Source: Mycobacterium sp. 852013-50091_SCH5140682 | Lineage (GTDB): Bacteria > Actinomycetota > Actinomycetes > Mycobacteriales > Mycobacteriaceae | Assembly: GCF_001665685.1 (NCBI RefSeq) | Contig: NZ_LZTB01000058.1 | Coordinates: 1 to 64,000, forward strand | Length of the DNA: 64,000 bases | Direction of reading: 5' to 3' | Shown: piece after piece, positions 41,297-50,256 of the stretch | Layout of the letters: every line of letters starts with the position of its first letter | Position numbering within the stretch: the first letter of the stretch is position 1 | Program-made: the position numbers and the translations under genes | The notes under the pieces: generated by a model | Databases searched by the model: none | The model's input: only the letters and a program-made list of their open reading frames with translations | Told to the model about the DNA's origin: nothing

Positions 41297-43438
41297 TCAG
41301 CTAGTCAGTTCGTAGCGAATCAGCCTGGCACTGTTGGCTACCACCGCGACCGATGACGCGTTGTGCAGCACCGCGGCGAGCACCGGCGACAACGCCCCTC
41401 CGGCGCCGATCACCAGACCGATCGCGTTGACCGCGATGGACATCGCGTAGTTCTGCTGGATCACGTCGACCGCCCGCCCTCCGAGCGCCCGCACGTCGAG
41501 CAACCGGCGCAGGTCATCACTGGCCAGTGCGACGTCAGCCGTTTCGACGGCGACGTCGGTACCGCCCAGGCCCATCGCGATGCCGATGTCGGCGGCCGCC
41601 AGTGCCGGCGCGTCGTTGACACCGTCGCCGACCATCGCGACCGTGTGCCCCTGCTGGCGCAGTGAGCGGACCAGTTCGAGCTTGTCGTCGGGCATAACCT
41701 CCGCACGCCACTCCGTGATGCCCAGTTCGGCCGCGACCGCGGCAGCCGCGGCCGGGTGGTCGCCGGTGATCATCACAATGCGTCGCACCCCGCCCGCCCG
41801 CAGCCGCTGCAGCACCGCAGCGGCCTCCGGACGCACCTCGTCGCGCAGGCCGATGAGTCCCACGAGCTTGCCGTCCACCGCGAGGAGCAGCGGCGTCTCG
41901 GCGCGCCCTCGAAGCTCGTCGACCCACTCCGACGCCCGCTTGGTGATCCGGACCTTGTCCTGGCGCAGCAACGATGGGCTGCCCAACAGGATGGTCCGCC
42001 CATCGGCCCGGGTGCGCATGCCCAGGCCGACGAGCACCTCGCACTCCTCGTGTGGCGGGATCTCGATATGCCGTTCCCTCGTGGACCGGATCACCGCCTC
42101 AGCCAACGGATGACGGGCGTGGATCTCCGAACTGGCCGCATAGGCGAGCACGTGCTCGGGTTCCCAACCTTTGGCGAAGGCAACAACATTGGTCACGATC
42201 GGCCGCCCCACCGTCAAGGTTCCGGTCTTGTCGAACACCACCGCGTCGACCCGGCCGGCCAACTCGAGGTGAGAACCGCCCTTGACCAGGATGCCCCGGC
42301 GGGCGCCGTTACCGATCGCGGCGCTGATGGCGGTCGGTGTCGCCAGACCGACCGCGCACGGGCACGCGACGAGCAGCATCGTCATCGCCCGGCGCACATC
42401 CCTGGTGACCACCAGCGTGGCGGCCGAGAGCAGGAACGACGCCGGGACAAACCGCCGGGAAAAGGTCTCCCCGACCGTCTGGATGGGCGCGCGGTCCTGC
42501 TGCGCCTCCTCAACCCTCGCCACGATCCGACCGATCGTGGTGTGCGCGCCGACGGCCTCGGCAGTGACGACCAACCTGCCGCGAACGACAACCGATCCGG
42601 CGTAAACCCGGGCACCGGGCTTCACCGCGACCGGCAGGTTCTCGCCCGTGATGGCCGACTGGTCGACGATCGCCTCACCGTCCTTGACGGTTCCGTCGAC
42701 GGCGAGGGCGACCTGCTCATGCACGATCACGTCATCGCCGACCTGCAGATGCTCGACGCCCACTTGGACCTCGGTGCCGTCGGGCAGGAGAACCCAGGCC
42801 GTGTCCGCGGTGCCCTGGAGCAGGTTCGCGATGGCGCGACGCGTCCGGCGCAGAGTCAGATCCTGTAGATACTCGCCGATATTGAGCAGCCATAGCACCG
42901 TGAGGGCCACCACGTTCTCGCGCAGCGCCAGGCTGGCGATCGTGGCCGCGGACACCAGCACATCGGTGCCCGCCGACCGGCCGCCCGCCACGGTCCTCAC
43001 GGCGCCCCGCAGGAACGGGTAGCCGGTCGCGATAGTCACACCGGTCGCGATCGTCCGGGTGGTCGGGCCCAGCAGCGGCGGACGGGCGAACGCATACCGA
43101 CGAATGCCCAACAGCGCCAACGCTATTGCGCCGATGGTCATACGCAGGATGTCACCGTTGCGGATGTCCGCCGACCGCGGGGCACGGGCCGGAACCAGAT
43201 TCCGCGCAACGTCGGCCGCCGCGGTGATCGCCGCGATGACCGCGTCCCGGTCACAGCGTTTGGGCGAATACCAGACCACCACCGACGCCGTACGCGGGTA
43301 CGCGTGCACTGCACGCACGCCGGGCACCTGGTCGACGGAATCCTCGATGGCAACGGCGCGGACAGCGTCCGACCGTAGCCACGGTGCCTGCACGCGCATC
43401 CGTCCGGCGGCGTCGGACACGACGGTCAGTGCCACCAC
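41297..43438 (-). CDS. ctpC: P1B-type metal-transporting ATPase, CtpC family
   Basis: About 713 residues. All P-type signatures are present: SAITGENLPV (actuator), ACPCAVGLATPT (transmembrane metal site), FDKTGTLTVGRP with phosphorylated Asp near residue 400, HARHPLAEAVI (HP motif), ITGDHP and VGDGVNDAPALA. The N-terminal ferredoxin-like domain reads VVSDAAGRMRV without CxxC. The match to M. tuberculosis CtpC, a manganese/zinc exporter, is strong throughout. The frame opens at 43510 inside the small upstream gene. I chose GTG 43438 (next to GTG 43435), just after that gene stops and where CtpC proteins begin. Confidence 0.93.
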   Translation of the reverse strand: MVALTVVSDAAGRMRVQAPWLRSDAVRAVAIEDSVDQVPGVRAVHAYPRTASVVVWYSPKRCDRDAVIAAITAAADVARNLVPARAPRSADIRNGDILRMTIGAIALALLGIRRYAFARPPLLGPTTRTIATGVTIATGYPFLRGAVRTVAGGRSAGTDVLVSAATIASLALRENVVALTVLWLLNIGEYLQDLTLRRTRRAIANLLQGTADTAWVLLPDGTEVQVGVEHLQVGDDVIVHEQVALAVDGTVKDGEAIVDQSAITGENLPVAVKPGARVYAGSVVVRGRLVVTAEAVGAHTTIGRIVARVEEAQQDRAPIQTVGETFSRRFVPASFLLSAATLVVTRDVRRAMTMLLVACPCAVGLATPTAISAAIGNGARRGILVKGGSHLELAGRVDAVVFDKTGTLTVGRPIVTNVVAFAKGWEPEHVLAYAASSEIHARHPLAEAVIRSTRERHIEIPPHEECEVLVGLGMRTRADGRTILLGSPSLLRQDKVRITKRASEWVDELRGRAETPLLLAVDGKLVGLIGLRDEVRPEAAAVLQRLRAGGVRRIVMITGDHPAAAAAVAAELGITEWRAEVMPDDKLELVRSLRQQGHTVAMVGDGVNDAPALAAADIGIAMGLGGTDVAVETADVALASDDLRRLLDVRALGGRAVDVIQQNYAMSIAVNAIGLVIGAGGALSPVLAAVLHNASSVAVVANSARLIRYELTS

Positions 43439-43442
43439 GGCG

Positions 43443-43727
43443 TCAGTGATCGTGCGAGTGTTCGGCGTCCGCGACGGCCGGCGGGGCAACCTCTTCACCG
43501 ATGCGTTCACGCGCCTCGGCCATCACGTCGGCAGCCTTCAGACGCGCCGCCTCTGCGCTTTCCTCGGCCTTGCGCGCCCCGCGCAACGCCCACGCTGTTG
43601 TCGTGACGGCGGCTTCTCGAATGGGCGCCTTCGCGACGGCCTTGCGCACAACCTCGTATGCAGCAACGCCCACCGCCCCGGTGACCACCGCGCTCGACGC
43701 CTTCACCAGCAAGCCATGCAGAACCAT
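43443..43727 (-). CDS. PacL3/Rv3269-like small membrane partner of CtpC (DUF1490)
   Basis: A 94-residue protein with one N-terminal membrane helix (HGLLVKASSAVVTGAVGVAAYE) and a charged, Ala/Glu-rich cytoplasmic helix. It ends in a His-rich EHSHDH that may bind metal. It lies 4 bases upstream of ctpC, as Rv3269 does upstream of ctpC in M. tuberculosis, where this family stabilises and clusters its P-ATPase. I chose ATG 43727 (MVLHGLL) over the longer frame from 43757. Confidence 0.88.
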   Translation of the reverse strand: MVLHGLLVKASSAVVTGAVGVAAYEVVRKAVAKAPIREAAVTTTAWALRGARKAEESAEAARLKAADVMAEARERIGEEVAPPAVADAEHSHDH

Positions 43728-43888
43728 TCGGCGAGCGTAGCGTCGATCTATCCACATTGGGAGTTAACAGGTTTCACATGCAACAATTCGCACACGACCG
43801 TAAGAAACCAGGAACGCCGACCGGAACAGCCCTAGACCGTGATTCGCCTTTTCGCCTGAATATCTAGCGGTCGGGCCGGGCGGGAGAG

Positions 43889-44278
43889 CTAGCGGCTCTG
43901 GGAGTACGAACTGCAGCTAGGGCATCGTTCCATGAGTGAATGCCTGCATCCCACAACATGATCAAGGAACCGCCGGGTCAGACGGAGCTGGCGTTCCTGG
44001 GCCCGCAGCCGCTGCATCTCCTCGGTGATGATCTGCGCACGCCCGGGCCAACGACGGTCGAGCAGTGAAGCGATGACCGGCAGCGAAAGCCCGGCATGGC
44101 GACAGTGGGCGATGATGCGGGCTCGGGTCGCCTGCTCGGTGTCGTAGTCACGGTATCCATTTGCCGAGCGTGACGGATGCAAGAGACCCACGTCCTCCCA
44201 GTGGCGTAGGACGTGCGCCTCAAGATGCAGGCTGTTCGCCAGGTCGCTGATCCTCACTGGGGCATCGTGACTCGACAC
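43889..44278 (-). CDS. MerR-family transcriptional regulator
   Basis: A 129-residue regulator with an N-terminal winged helix (RISDLANSLHLEAHVLRHWEDV, then GYRDYDTEQATRARII) and a coiled-coil dimer helix (MQRLRAQERQLRLTRRFLD). The C-terminus has three Cys in CRHSLMERCPSCSSY, which could bind a metal or sense thiols. It starts with GTG 44278 and is divergent from an alpha/beta hydrolase, with a perfect dyad between them. Its closeness to ctpC raises metal sensing as an option, but the divergent hydrolase is the likelier target. Confidence 0.9.
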   Translation of the reverse strand: MSSHDAPVRISDLANSLHLEAHVLRHWEDVGLLHPSRSANGYRDYDTEQATRARIIAHCRHAGLSLPVIASLLDRRWPGRAQIITEEMQRLRAQERQLRLTRRFLDHVVGCRHSLMERCPSCSSYSQSR

Positions 44279-44283
44279 TAGCC

Positions 44284-44299
44284 TTCAGGTCAACCTGAA
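44284..44299. promoter_or_regulatory. MerR-type operator dyad
   Basis: TTCAGGT-CA-ACCTGAA is a perfect 7+7 palindrome in the 38-base spacer between the divergent merR-type and hydrolase genes. MerR proteins bind such dyads between the -35 and -10 boxes, and the motif resembles the TTGAC..ACCTGAAGT-like operators of this family. Assignment to the adjacent regulator is inference from position. Confidence 0.7.
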
Positions 44300-44316
44300 T
44301 GTTTAGGCTGCAAGGC

Positions 44317-45162
44317 ATGACGAATTCGGACCGCGACGTGAACTGGCAGCAGACCACTCTGACTGACGGCCGCGTGGCGGCCTGGCACCGCCGCGGATCG
44401 GGTGCCCCTGTGGTCCTGTGCCACGGGACCCCATGGTCCTCGGTCGTCTGGCACCAGGTTGCCGCCGAGCTTGAGCACAGTCGAACCGTCTATCTGTGGG
44501 ATATGCCCGGATTCGGCCGCTCAAGCATGACCGGCGGACAGGACGTCTCCATCGCAGCGCAGATCCGCGCACTCGTCGAGCTTCTCGATGTGTGGAACCT
44601 GGACCGTCCCGCCGTGATCGCACACGATATTGGCGGCGCGGTCGCTCTTGGCGCACACCTGCTCCACCGCCGTTGTATGCAGACACTTGTGCTCATCGAC
44701 ATCGTCACGCTGCGCCCCTGGGGCTCACCGTTTTTCCGGCTGGTCCACGACCACGCCGACGTCTTCACGCAACTACCCCCAGCTCTGCACGAGGCGCTGG
44801 TGCGCGCCTACATCTCGGGTGCCAGCTATCACGAGGTCGACACCGCAACTCAGGAGGCACTGTTGGCACCGTGGCTCTCGGCCGAGGGACAACAGGCTTT
44901 CTACGCCCAGATTGCCCAGTGCAGCACCCACGACACTGACCCGATCGTTGATCGGCTCCCCGAGGTCACGACTTCGACGACGATCCTCTGGGGCAGTGAA
45001 GACTCCTGGATACCGGCAGAGCAGGCGTCGCGACTAGCGGCTGCGATCCCGCACGCGCACGTCACCCTGATCCCCGGGGCCGGCCACCTTGTCCACTACG
45101 ACGCTCCCAGACCGCTGGCGCATCATCTGCGCGCGGCACTCGCCGCACACTCAGACGGGTGA
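44317..45162 (+). CDS. alpha/beta hydrolase with Asp nucleophile
   Basis: About 281 residues. It has the oxyanion loop LCHGTPWSSVVW, the elbow VIAHDIGGAVALG with aspartate in the nucleophile place, and late acid and histidine (WGSEDSWIPAEQ, IPGAGHLVHYDAP). An Asp nucleophile points to epoxide hydrolase, haloalkane dehalogenase or fluoroacetate dehalogenase-type enzymes. It is divergent from a MerR regulator, suggesting an inducible detoxification gene. The start ATG 44317 is preferred over 44299, which lies in the operator dyad. Confidence 0.85.
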   Translation: MTNSDRDVNWQQTTLTDGRVAAWHRRGSGAPVVLCHGTPWSSVVWHQVAAELEHSRTVYLWDMPGFGRSSMTGGQDVSIAAQIRALVELLDVWNLDRPAVIAHDIGGAVALGAHLLHRRCMQTLVLIDIVTLRPWGSPFFRLVHDHADVFTQLPPALHEALVRAYISGASYHEVDTATQEALLAPWLSAEGQQAFYAQIAQCSTHDTDPIVDRLPEVTTSTTILWGSEDSWIPAEQASRLAAAIPHAHVTLIPGAGHLVHYDAPRPLAHHLRAALAAHSDG

Positions 45163-45206
45163 ATGACGCGACCACCTGGTTAGGGGCAGGCCGGCACTTG
45201 TAGCGG

Positions 45207-45539
45207 TCACCCCGGAAACGGCGGTCCGACCGCTGTGCGCGCGCCGAGCGACCTGCCCCCTCCCCAACCCAGTTCGCGGCGGTATCCGCCGAGCAAGCCG
45301 GACGCCGCCAGCGCGGCGGCGTCTCGGAACGGGGAGTCGGCGGGTGCTGGTGCCACCAGCGGAGCGACGAACAGCGCGTCGGTCGGGCAGTATGCCTCGC
45401 ACTGAAAACACGTCTGGCAGCTGTCGTGTCGAGCGATCACCGGGATTCCGTCCGCGCCACGGTCGAACACGCGCGTCGGGCATACGTCGATGCAGCGATC
45501 GCACGCGATGCACCGGCCCTCGTCGACGATCTCGATCAC
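45207..45539 (-). CDS. 2x[4Fe-4S] ferredoxin-like protein (AprB-like partner)
   Basis: A 110-residue protein with two cluster motifs, CIACDRCIDVCP and CQTCFQCEAYCP, in the first 60 residues. A 50-residue tail (FRDAAALAASGLLGGYRREL) follows. GTG 45539 overlaps the stop of the flavoprotein gene (GTGA). A flavoprotein of the fumarate reductase family followed by such a ferredoxin recalls the AprA-AprB pair of adenylylsulfate reductase. Here the pair ends a sulfonate-type operon, so it may supply or take electrons in sulfur release. Confidence 0.88.
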   Translation of the reverse strand: MIEIVDEGRCIACDRCIDVCPTRVFDRGADGIPVIARHDSCQTCFQCEAYCPTDALFVAPLVAPAPADSPFRDAAALAASGLLGGYRRELGWGGGRSLGARTAVGPPFPG

Positions 45540-47119
45540 GCTGCCTGTCCCCCGGCCGATGCCATCGGTTCGGGCCGGGTCCAGATGTCGTCGAGCCCGC
45601 CGATGATGAGCCGGTGGTGCTGGGCCGCGTCTTCGGCGGGATGGTCCAATCGTTTGTGCATGCCGCGGGTTTCGGTGCGCTTCAGCGCCGCGTGGTACAT
45701 CCACCTCGCGTGCGCGACCATCGCCGCCGCTTCCCGTGCCCGGAAGCTGTCTTCGCCGGCGCCTGTGAGCCCGTCCCGGATTGCCGACCACGTCAGGTGC
45801 AGGGATTCCAGTGCCGGTGCCATGCGGTCGGCATGACGCAGATAGTTCAGGTCATATGGAAGGACCTGTCGCTGCACCTCTGCCACGACCTCGCGGTGAT
45901 CGAGGTCGGCTCTCCAGGCGGGCCGCAAGCCTGCCTGTCCGGTGGGGCGCAGCGCGGTGCCTGGTCGTCCGCGACGGGCGGCGAACGCTGCTGCACCTTG
46001 CCCGGCCCAACTTCCCGAGGACGCCGCCCATGCCGCGTTGTGGCTTCCGCCGCCGGTGAATCCACCGCAGATGAGCTCGCGCGTCGCGGTGTCGCCCGCC
46101 ACGAACAGGCCGGGCACATCGCTGGAGCAGTCGTAGTCTGCGACGCGGACACCGCCGGTGCCACGCACCGTACCTTCGGCGAGCAGAGTGATCTCGAAAT
46201 AGTCGGTGAAGGGATTGATGCCCATCCGGTCGAAAACGATGAAGAAGTTGGGCTGCCCCTTGCGCATGGCGAGCTGCTCGGCCTCGGTGGCGCGATCGAT
46301 CCTGGCGTATACCAGTTCCGACAGTAGGGTTTTGGCGATCACCGATCGACCTGTGGTGCTGCCCGCCCCCTCCAGCACGGTCTTGTCGGCGCGGTAGAAG
46401 GTCGCCCAGGAGTAGTACGCGGTCTTGGTCAGGGACGTGCCCTTGACGGCGATGGCGTAGGCGTTGGAGAACTCCATGCCCGACAGCACTGCGCCTGCCT
46501 CGACCGCCATCAGAGCACCGTCGCCGGTGTCGACATCACAGCCCATGGTCTTGGACTGGAAAGCGCACCCGCCGGCGGCGAGAACTACGGCTGCGGCCTC
46601 GATGCGGACCGTTCTGCCCGATTGGCGGTGCACGGCGATGGCGCCTGACACCACACCGTCGTCGTCGACGAGGAGTTCCAGCGCCGGCGTGTGATCGAGG
46701 ATGCGAACGCCGAGGCGCTGCACCCGGGTGCGCTGGCGTCGCATGTACTCGGGTCCCTGCAGATCGTCACGGAGCGAACGGCCTGCCGAATCCACCGGGA
46801 AGGGATAGCGTTGCACATCGGCGAGCTCGTCCATGCGGGCATGCGTCTCGTCCAGAACCCTTGCCATCCAACCGCGATCAGCCAGATGACCGCCAAGGGC
46901 TTCGCGGCCGGCCATCGCGGCCTCGCGCAACTCGGGCGCGTCATGGACGTACCACACACCGGTCCCGACCGACGCGGTCGCGCCGCTGGCCCCGGTATAG
47001 CCCTTGTCGACCAGTACGACGCCGACGCCGGCCTGCGCTGCTTTGATCGCCGCCCATGTCCCCGCAGGCCCGCCGCCGACGACCAGGACATCGGTCGTGA
47101 CCGTGTCAACGTCAGCCAT
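45536..47119 (-). CDS. FAD-dependent oxidoreductase, fumarate reductase/AprA-like flavoprotein
   Basis: A 527-residue flavoprotein with the FAD motif VLVVGGGPAGTWAAIKAAQ, GASGATASVGTG, the substrate-loop region AVVLAAGGCAFQSKTMG, and the FAD C-terminal motif LFVAGDTATRELICGGFTGGGSH. The helical C-terminal domain resembles succinate dehydrogenase/AprA types. ATG 47119 overlaps the upstream monooxygenase stop and the ferredoxin overlaps its end. It is probably an oxidoreductase working with that ferredoxin on a sulfur compound made by the operon; substrate unknown. Confidence 0.87.
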   Translation of the reverse strand: MADVDTVTTDVLVVGGGPAGTWAAIKAAQAGVGVVLVDKGYTGASGATASVGTGVWYVHDAPELREAAMAGREALGGHLADRGWMARVLDETHARMDELADVQRYPFPVDSAGRSLRDDLQGPEYMRRQRTRVQRLGVRILDHTPALELLVDDDGVVSGAIAVHRQSGRTVRIEAAAVVLAAGGCAFQSKTMGCDVDTGDGALMAVEAGAVLSGMEFSNAYAIAVKGTSLTKTAYYSWATFYRADKTVLEGAGSTTGRSVIAKTLLSELVYARIDRATEAEQLAMRKGQPNFFIVFDRMGINPFTDYFEITLLAEGTVRGTGGVRVADYDCSSDVPGLFVAGDTATRELICGGFTGGGSHNAAWAASSGSWAGQGAAAFAARRGRPGTALRPTGQAGLRPAWRADLDHREVVAEVQRQVLPYDLNYLRHADRMAPALESLHLTWSAIRDGLTGAGEDSFRAREAAAMVAHARWMYHAALKRTETRGMHKRLDHPAEDAAQHHRLIIGGLDDIWTRPEPMASAGGQAA

Positions 47120-48458
47120 CACGGCGGAACTGGTTGACGGGCAACGGCAAACCGTAGTGCTCGCGCAAGGTGGTGCCTCGGTAGTCCTCCCGGAACAGGC
47201 CTTTGTGCCGCAGGATCGGCAGGACCTGGTCGATGAACGTCTCGAGGCCGGACGGCAGTGCAGGCGCCATGATGTTGAACCCGTCAGCGGCGCCGCCCTC
47301 GAACCAGGCCACGATCGTGTCAACGGCCTGATCCGGTGTCCCGATGAAGGTAAAGTGCCCGCGACCGCCACCGAGCCGTGACAGGATCTGGCGCACCGTC
47401 AGATTCTCGCGCTGGGCCAGTTCGATGATCAGATCTGAACGGCTCTGCGAGCCTTGCAGTTTCGGTCGCGCAAGAATGTGGTCGGGCAGCGGCTTGTCCA
47501 GTTCGAACACCGAGGGGTCGGTTTCGAAGTTCCACGCCAGCTGCCTCAGGCCGTACTCGGGCACCCTCAGATCATCGAATTGCCGTGCCAATTCGAGCGC
47601 TTCGGCTTCGGTCGAACCGATGAACGGCACGATCCCCGGTAGCACCAGCACACCGTCGGGGTCACGGCCTGCCGCCGCGGTGCGCGCTTTGATGTCACCG
47701 TAGAAGTCCACGGCACGTTCGTAGGTCTGATGCGCGGTAAAGATCGCCTCGGCGTGACGGGCGGCGAAGCCCTTACCGTCCTCCGACGACCCGGCCTGTA
47801 CCAGCACGGGATAGCCCTGCGGCGGTCGCTGCACGTTCAGCGGACCGGCCACCTTGAAGAAGGCACCCTGGTGATCGATGGTGTGCAAGCGGTCCGGATC
47901 CGCGTAGCGGCCCGATGCTTTGTCGGCAACGACGGCCTCGGATTCCCAGCTGTCCCAGAGCTGTTTGGCGACGTCGAGGAATTCGTCGGCACGCGCGTAA
48001 CGCTGCGCGTGGCTCGGGCGGTCCTCGAGGCCGAAGTTGGCCGCCTCGTCAGCGCCCGCCGACGTGACGATGTTCCAGCCCGCCCGGCCGCCACTGACGT
48101 GATCCACCGACGCCAACCGCCGTGCCAGGTTGTAGGGATCGTTGTACGTCGACGACACCGTCGCGACCAGACCGATGCGGCTGGTGTGCTGAGACAAAGC
48201 CGTCAGCAGGGTCAGCGGTTCGAGCTGGCCCGGTGGCCGGAACTCGCCGGTACCGGTCAGCGCGGGGCCGTCCGCGAGGAACAGCGAGTCGAACTTCGCC
48301 TCCTCGGCACGGCGGGCCAGATCGATCCAGTGCGGCAGATCGAAGTCGGCCCGCGCATTGCTCTCGGGTAGTCGCCAGGCCGCCTCGTGGTGGCCCGCCT
48401 CCATCACGAAGGCATTGAGATGCAGTTCGCGCCGCTCGGCGCCGGCCGCGCCGGTCAC
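47112..48458 (-). CDS. FMN-dependent monooxygenase, NtaA/SnaA/DszA family
   Basis: A 448-residue luciferase-like monooxygenase. Family stretches: EAKFDSLFLADGPALTG, IGLVATVSSTYNDPYNLARR, VSGGRAGWNIVTSAGADEAANFG, the dibasic-rich SHAQRYARADEFLDVAKQLWDSW and YPVLVQAGSSEDGKGFAARHAE. Such enzymes use FMNH2 to attack C-S or C-N bonds (sulfonates, dibenzothiophene sulfone, nitrilotriacetate). It sits with an Ssu-type transporter, so desulfonation or sulfone cleavage is likely. No flavin reductase gene is adjacent. Start overlaps the substrate-binding protein stop. Confidence 0.9.
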   Translation of the reverse strand: MTGAAGAERRELHLNAFVMEAGHHEAAWRLPESNARADFDLPHWIDLARRAEEAKFDSLFLADGPALTGTGEFRPPGQLEPLTLLTALSQHTSRIGLVATVSSTYNDPYNLARRLASVDHVSGGRAGWNIVTSAGADEAANFGLEDRPSHAQRYARADEFLDVAKQLWDSWESEAVVADKASGRYADPDRLHTIDHQGAFFKVAGPLNVQRPPQGYPVLVQAGSSEDGKGFAARHAEAIFTAHQTYERAVDFYGDIKARTAAAGRDPDGVLVLPGIVPFIGSTEAEALELARQFDDLRVPEYGLRQLAWNFETDPSVFELDKPLPDHILARPKLQGSQSRSDLIIELAQRENLTVRQILSRLGGGRGHFTFIGTPDQAVDTIVAWFEGGAADGFNIMAPALPSGLETFIDQVLPILRHKGLFREDYRGTTLREHYGLPLPVNQFRRDG

Positions 48459-49492
48459 GACAGCCTCGTGCTGTCGAAGCCTTCGGGAAGAAGGTTGTCA
48501 GTGATGGTGGTGACATCAACCTTCTTCTTGATCTCACCAGCGTCGAAGAACGCGTCGCTGAGCGCCTGTTGCGCCTTGACGTCGTCCGGCAACACCTGAG
48601 TGACCTTGAACGGGTAGGAATCGACGGTGGTCCTCGCGTCATCGAGGGGCACGCCGGTCTCCTTCGCGATGGCTTTGGCGTATTCATCGGGATGCTGTTG
48701 TGCCCAATTGAATATCCGCGCGACGCGGGTGAGCACGTCGGCGAGCGCCGCACGCCGCACCGGATCCCCCAGCGACTTGTCTGTGGCGACGTAGTAGTTG
48801 TTGACCTGGTCGATCGGCGGAACACCCTTGGCAATGACTGTTGCTCCATCCTTGATCGCGATGGCAGACTGGGGATTCCAGATCGACCAGGCATCAACCT
48901 TGCCGGTGTTGAAGGCCGACGCACCTGCCGCCGGGCTCAGGTAGACCAGCTCGACGTCCTTGTGTGTCAGACCGACGCTTTTGAGTGCCAGCAACGCGAG
49001 ACCATGTGCTGAACTGCCTTGCGGGATGGCGAGTTTCTTGCCCTTGAGATCAGCGAGCGTATGAATCGGCGAGCCCTTCGGCACGATGATGTTCTCGGCG
49101 GCCTTGGTCTGGTCGGCGCCGCGCTGGACGGCGACGATCTTGAAGCCGTACTGCTGGGCCGCCCCGGTGATCGGGGGCACATCGCCGACATAGCCCAGGT
49201 CGATGTCGCCGGTGGCGGTTGCCTGCACCAGCGGGGGCCCGAAGTCGAAGCGTGCGAACTTGACTTTGTACGGCGCGTCGTCGAATGCGCCCGTCACTTT
49301 CGCCAGCTCTTCGCTGCCATCGCCACCGTTGTCGCCGAGCGTGAACGTGAACTGACTCCAGTCGGGGTGCTCATTCGCTGCAGAAGTACCAGCCAGAGGA
49401 GTCTTGTCGTGCGACGAGGAGCATGCGCCGAGCACGCTGGCCGCGGTGAGCAACACCGCGGCGCCGAACGTTCGAAAAGATTTGCCAGACAC
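48455..49492 (-). CDS. ssuA: sulfonate-type ABC transporter substrate-binding lipoprotein
   Basis: The 345-residue protein has a lipoprotein signal (hydrophobic core then LGAC, Cys24). The SsuA/TauA-like fold shows in FDFGPPLVQATATGDIDLGYVGDVPP, LADLKGKKLAIPQGSSAHGLAL and GKVDAWSIWNPQSAIAIKDG. It is anchored outside the membrane and delivers an aliphatic sulfonate or similar organosulfur compound. The symbol is by family and gene context. It lies 32 bases after the ATPase gene. Confidence 0.87.
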   Translation of the reverse strand: MSGKSFRTFGAAVLLTAASVLGACSSSHDKTPLAGTSAANEHPDWSQFTFTLGDNGGDGSEELAKVTGAFDDAPYKVKFARFDFGPPLVQATATGDIDLGYVGDVPPITGAAQQYGFKIVAVQRGADQTKAAENIIVPKGSPIHTLADLKGKKLAIPQGSSAHGLALLALKSVGLTHKDVELVYLSPAAGASAFNTGKVDAWSIWNPQSAIAIKDGATVIAKGVPPIDQVNNYYVATDKSLGDPVRRAALADVLTRVARIFNWAQQHPDEYAKAIAKETGVPLDDARTTVDSYPFKVTQVLPDDVKAQQALSDAFFDAGEIKKKVDVTTITDNLLPEGFDSTRLS

Positions 49493-49524
49493 AGGCTCTC
49501 TCCTGGGTGGGGTTGACAGAGGAA

Positions 49525-50256
49525 TCAGGACTTGCTGGCGAGGCCGAGGTCGGCGAGCAGCGCCGAGCGAATCTCCTCGCGGGCGACGCTGGTCTCGCGT
49601 TGGGCTGCGGACAACGTCACGCGGTGGGAAGCCCCGATGCGTCCATTGCTCATGACGACGATGCGATCCGCGAGCGCGATCGCCTCGTCGACGTCGTGAG
49701 TGACGAGCAGCATCGAGACACTGTGTCTACGGCGCAGCGCACGTACCAGGTCATGCATGCGCAGCCGGGTGATCGCGTCCAGCGACGCGAACGGCTCGTC
49801 GAGCAAGACGAGTTCGGGCTCGGCCACCAGCGCACGGGCCAGCGCGACACGCTGCGCCTCGCCGCCGGAGAGTTCCTTCGGCCATGCTCTCTCGCGGCCG
49901 GCAAGGTTGACCTCGCTCAGCGCCGTGCGGGCGCGTTCGTCGGCATCGGGCCCGTACAAGCCAAGAGTGACGTTGCGCAACACGCGCTGCCAGGGAAGAA
50001 GCCTGTCGGCCTGAAACACCACCGCCCGCCGGGCGGGAACCTCGATTCGTCCGCCGTCGGGCCGGTCGAGACCGGCGAGCAGCCGCAGCAAAGTGCTCTT
50101 ACCGCAACCGGACGGACCCAGTAGTACGACAAGTTCGTCGTCGTCGATCGTCAGGTCGAGGCGATCGAGGACCACCCGGTCGCCGAACTTTCTCACGACC
50201 TGCTCGACGAATACGGCCGTTTCCGCAGGACGCGTCGTCGTTGTCGAGACGCTCAT
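49525..50256 (-). CDS. ssuB: sulfonate-type ABC transporter ATPase
   Basis: A 243-residue nucleotide-binding subunit: Walker A LLGPSGCGKSTLLR, signature LSGGEAQRVALARAL, Walker B LVLLDEPFASLD and the switch His in LLVTHDVDEAI. Close in type to SsuB/TauB. ATGA overlap with the permease gene upstream. Confidence 0.9.
   Translation of the reverse strand: MSVSTTTTRPAETAVFVEQVVRKFGDRVVLDRLDLTIDDDELVVLLGPSGCGKSTLLRLLAGLDRPDGGRIEVPARRAVVFQADRLLPWQRVLRNVTLGLYGPDADERARTALSEVNLAGRERAWPKELSGGEAQRVALARALVAEPELVLLDEPFASLDAITRLRMHDLVRALRRRHSVSMLLVTHDVDEAIALADRIVVMSNGRIGASHRVTLSAAQRETSVAREEIRSALLADLGLASKS

Noticed and set aside
41756..42868. 370-codon plus-strand frame opposite ctpC
   Set aside because: Antisense to the P-type ATPase whose motifs are all intact; the translation has no recognisable domain.
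45202..45234. Inverted repeat AGCGGTC/GACCGCT near the end of the ferredoxin gene as a terminator
   Set aside because: Only 7 bp with a 19-base loop and mostly inside the coding region; too weak to call in such GC-rich DNA.
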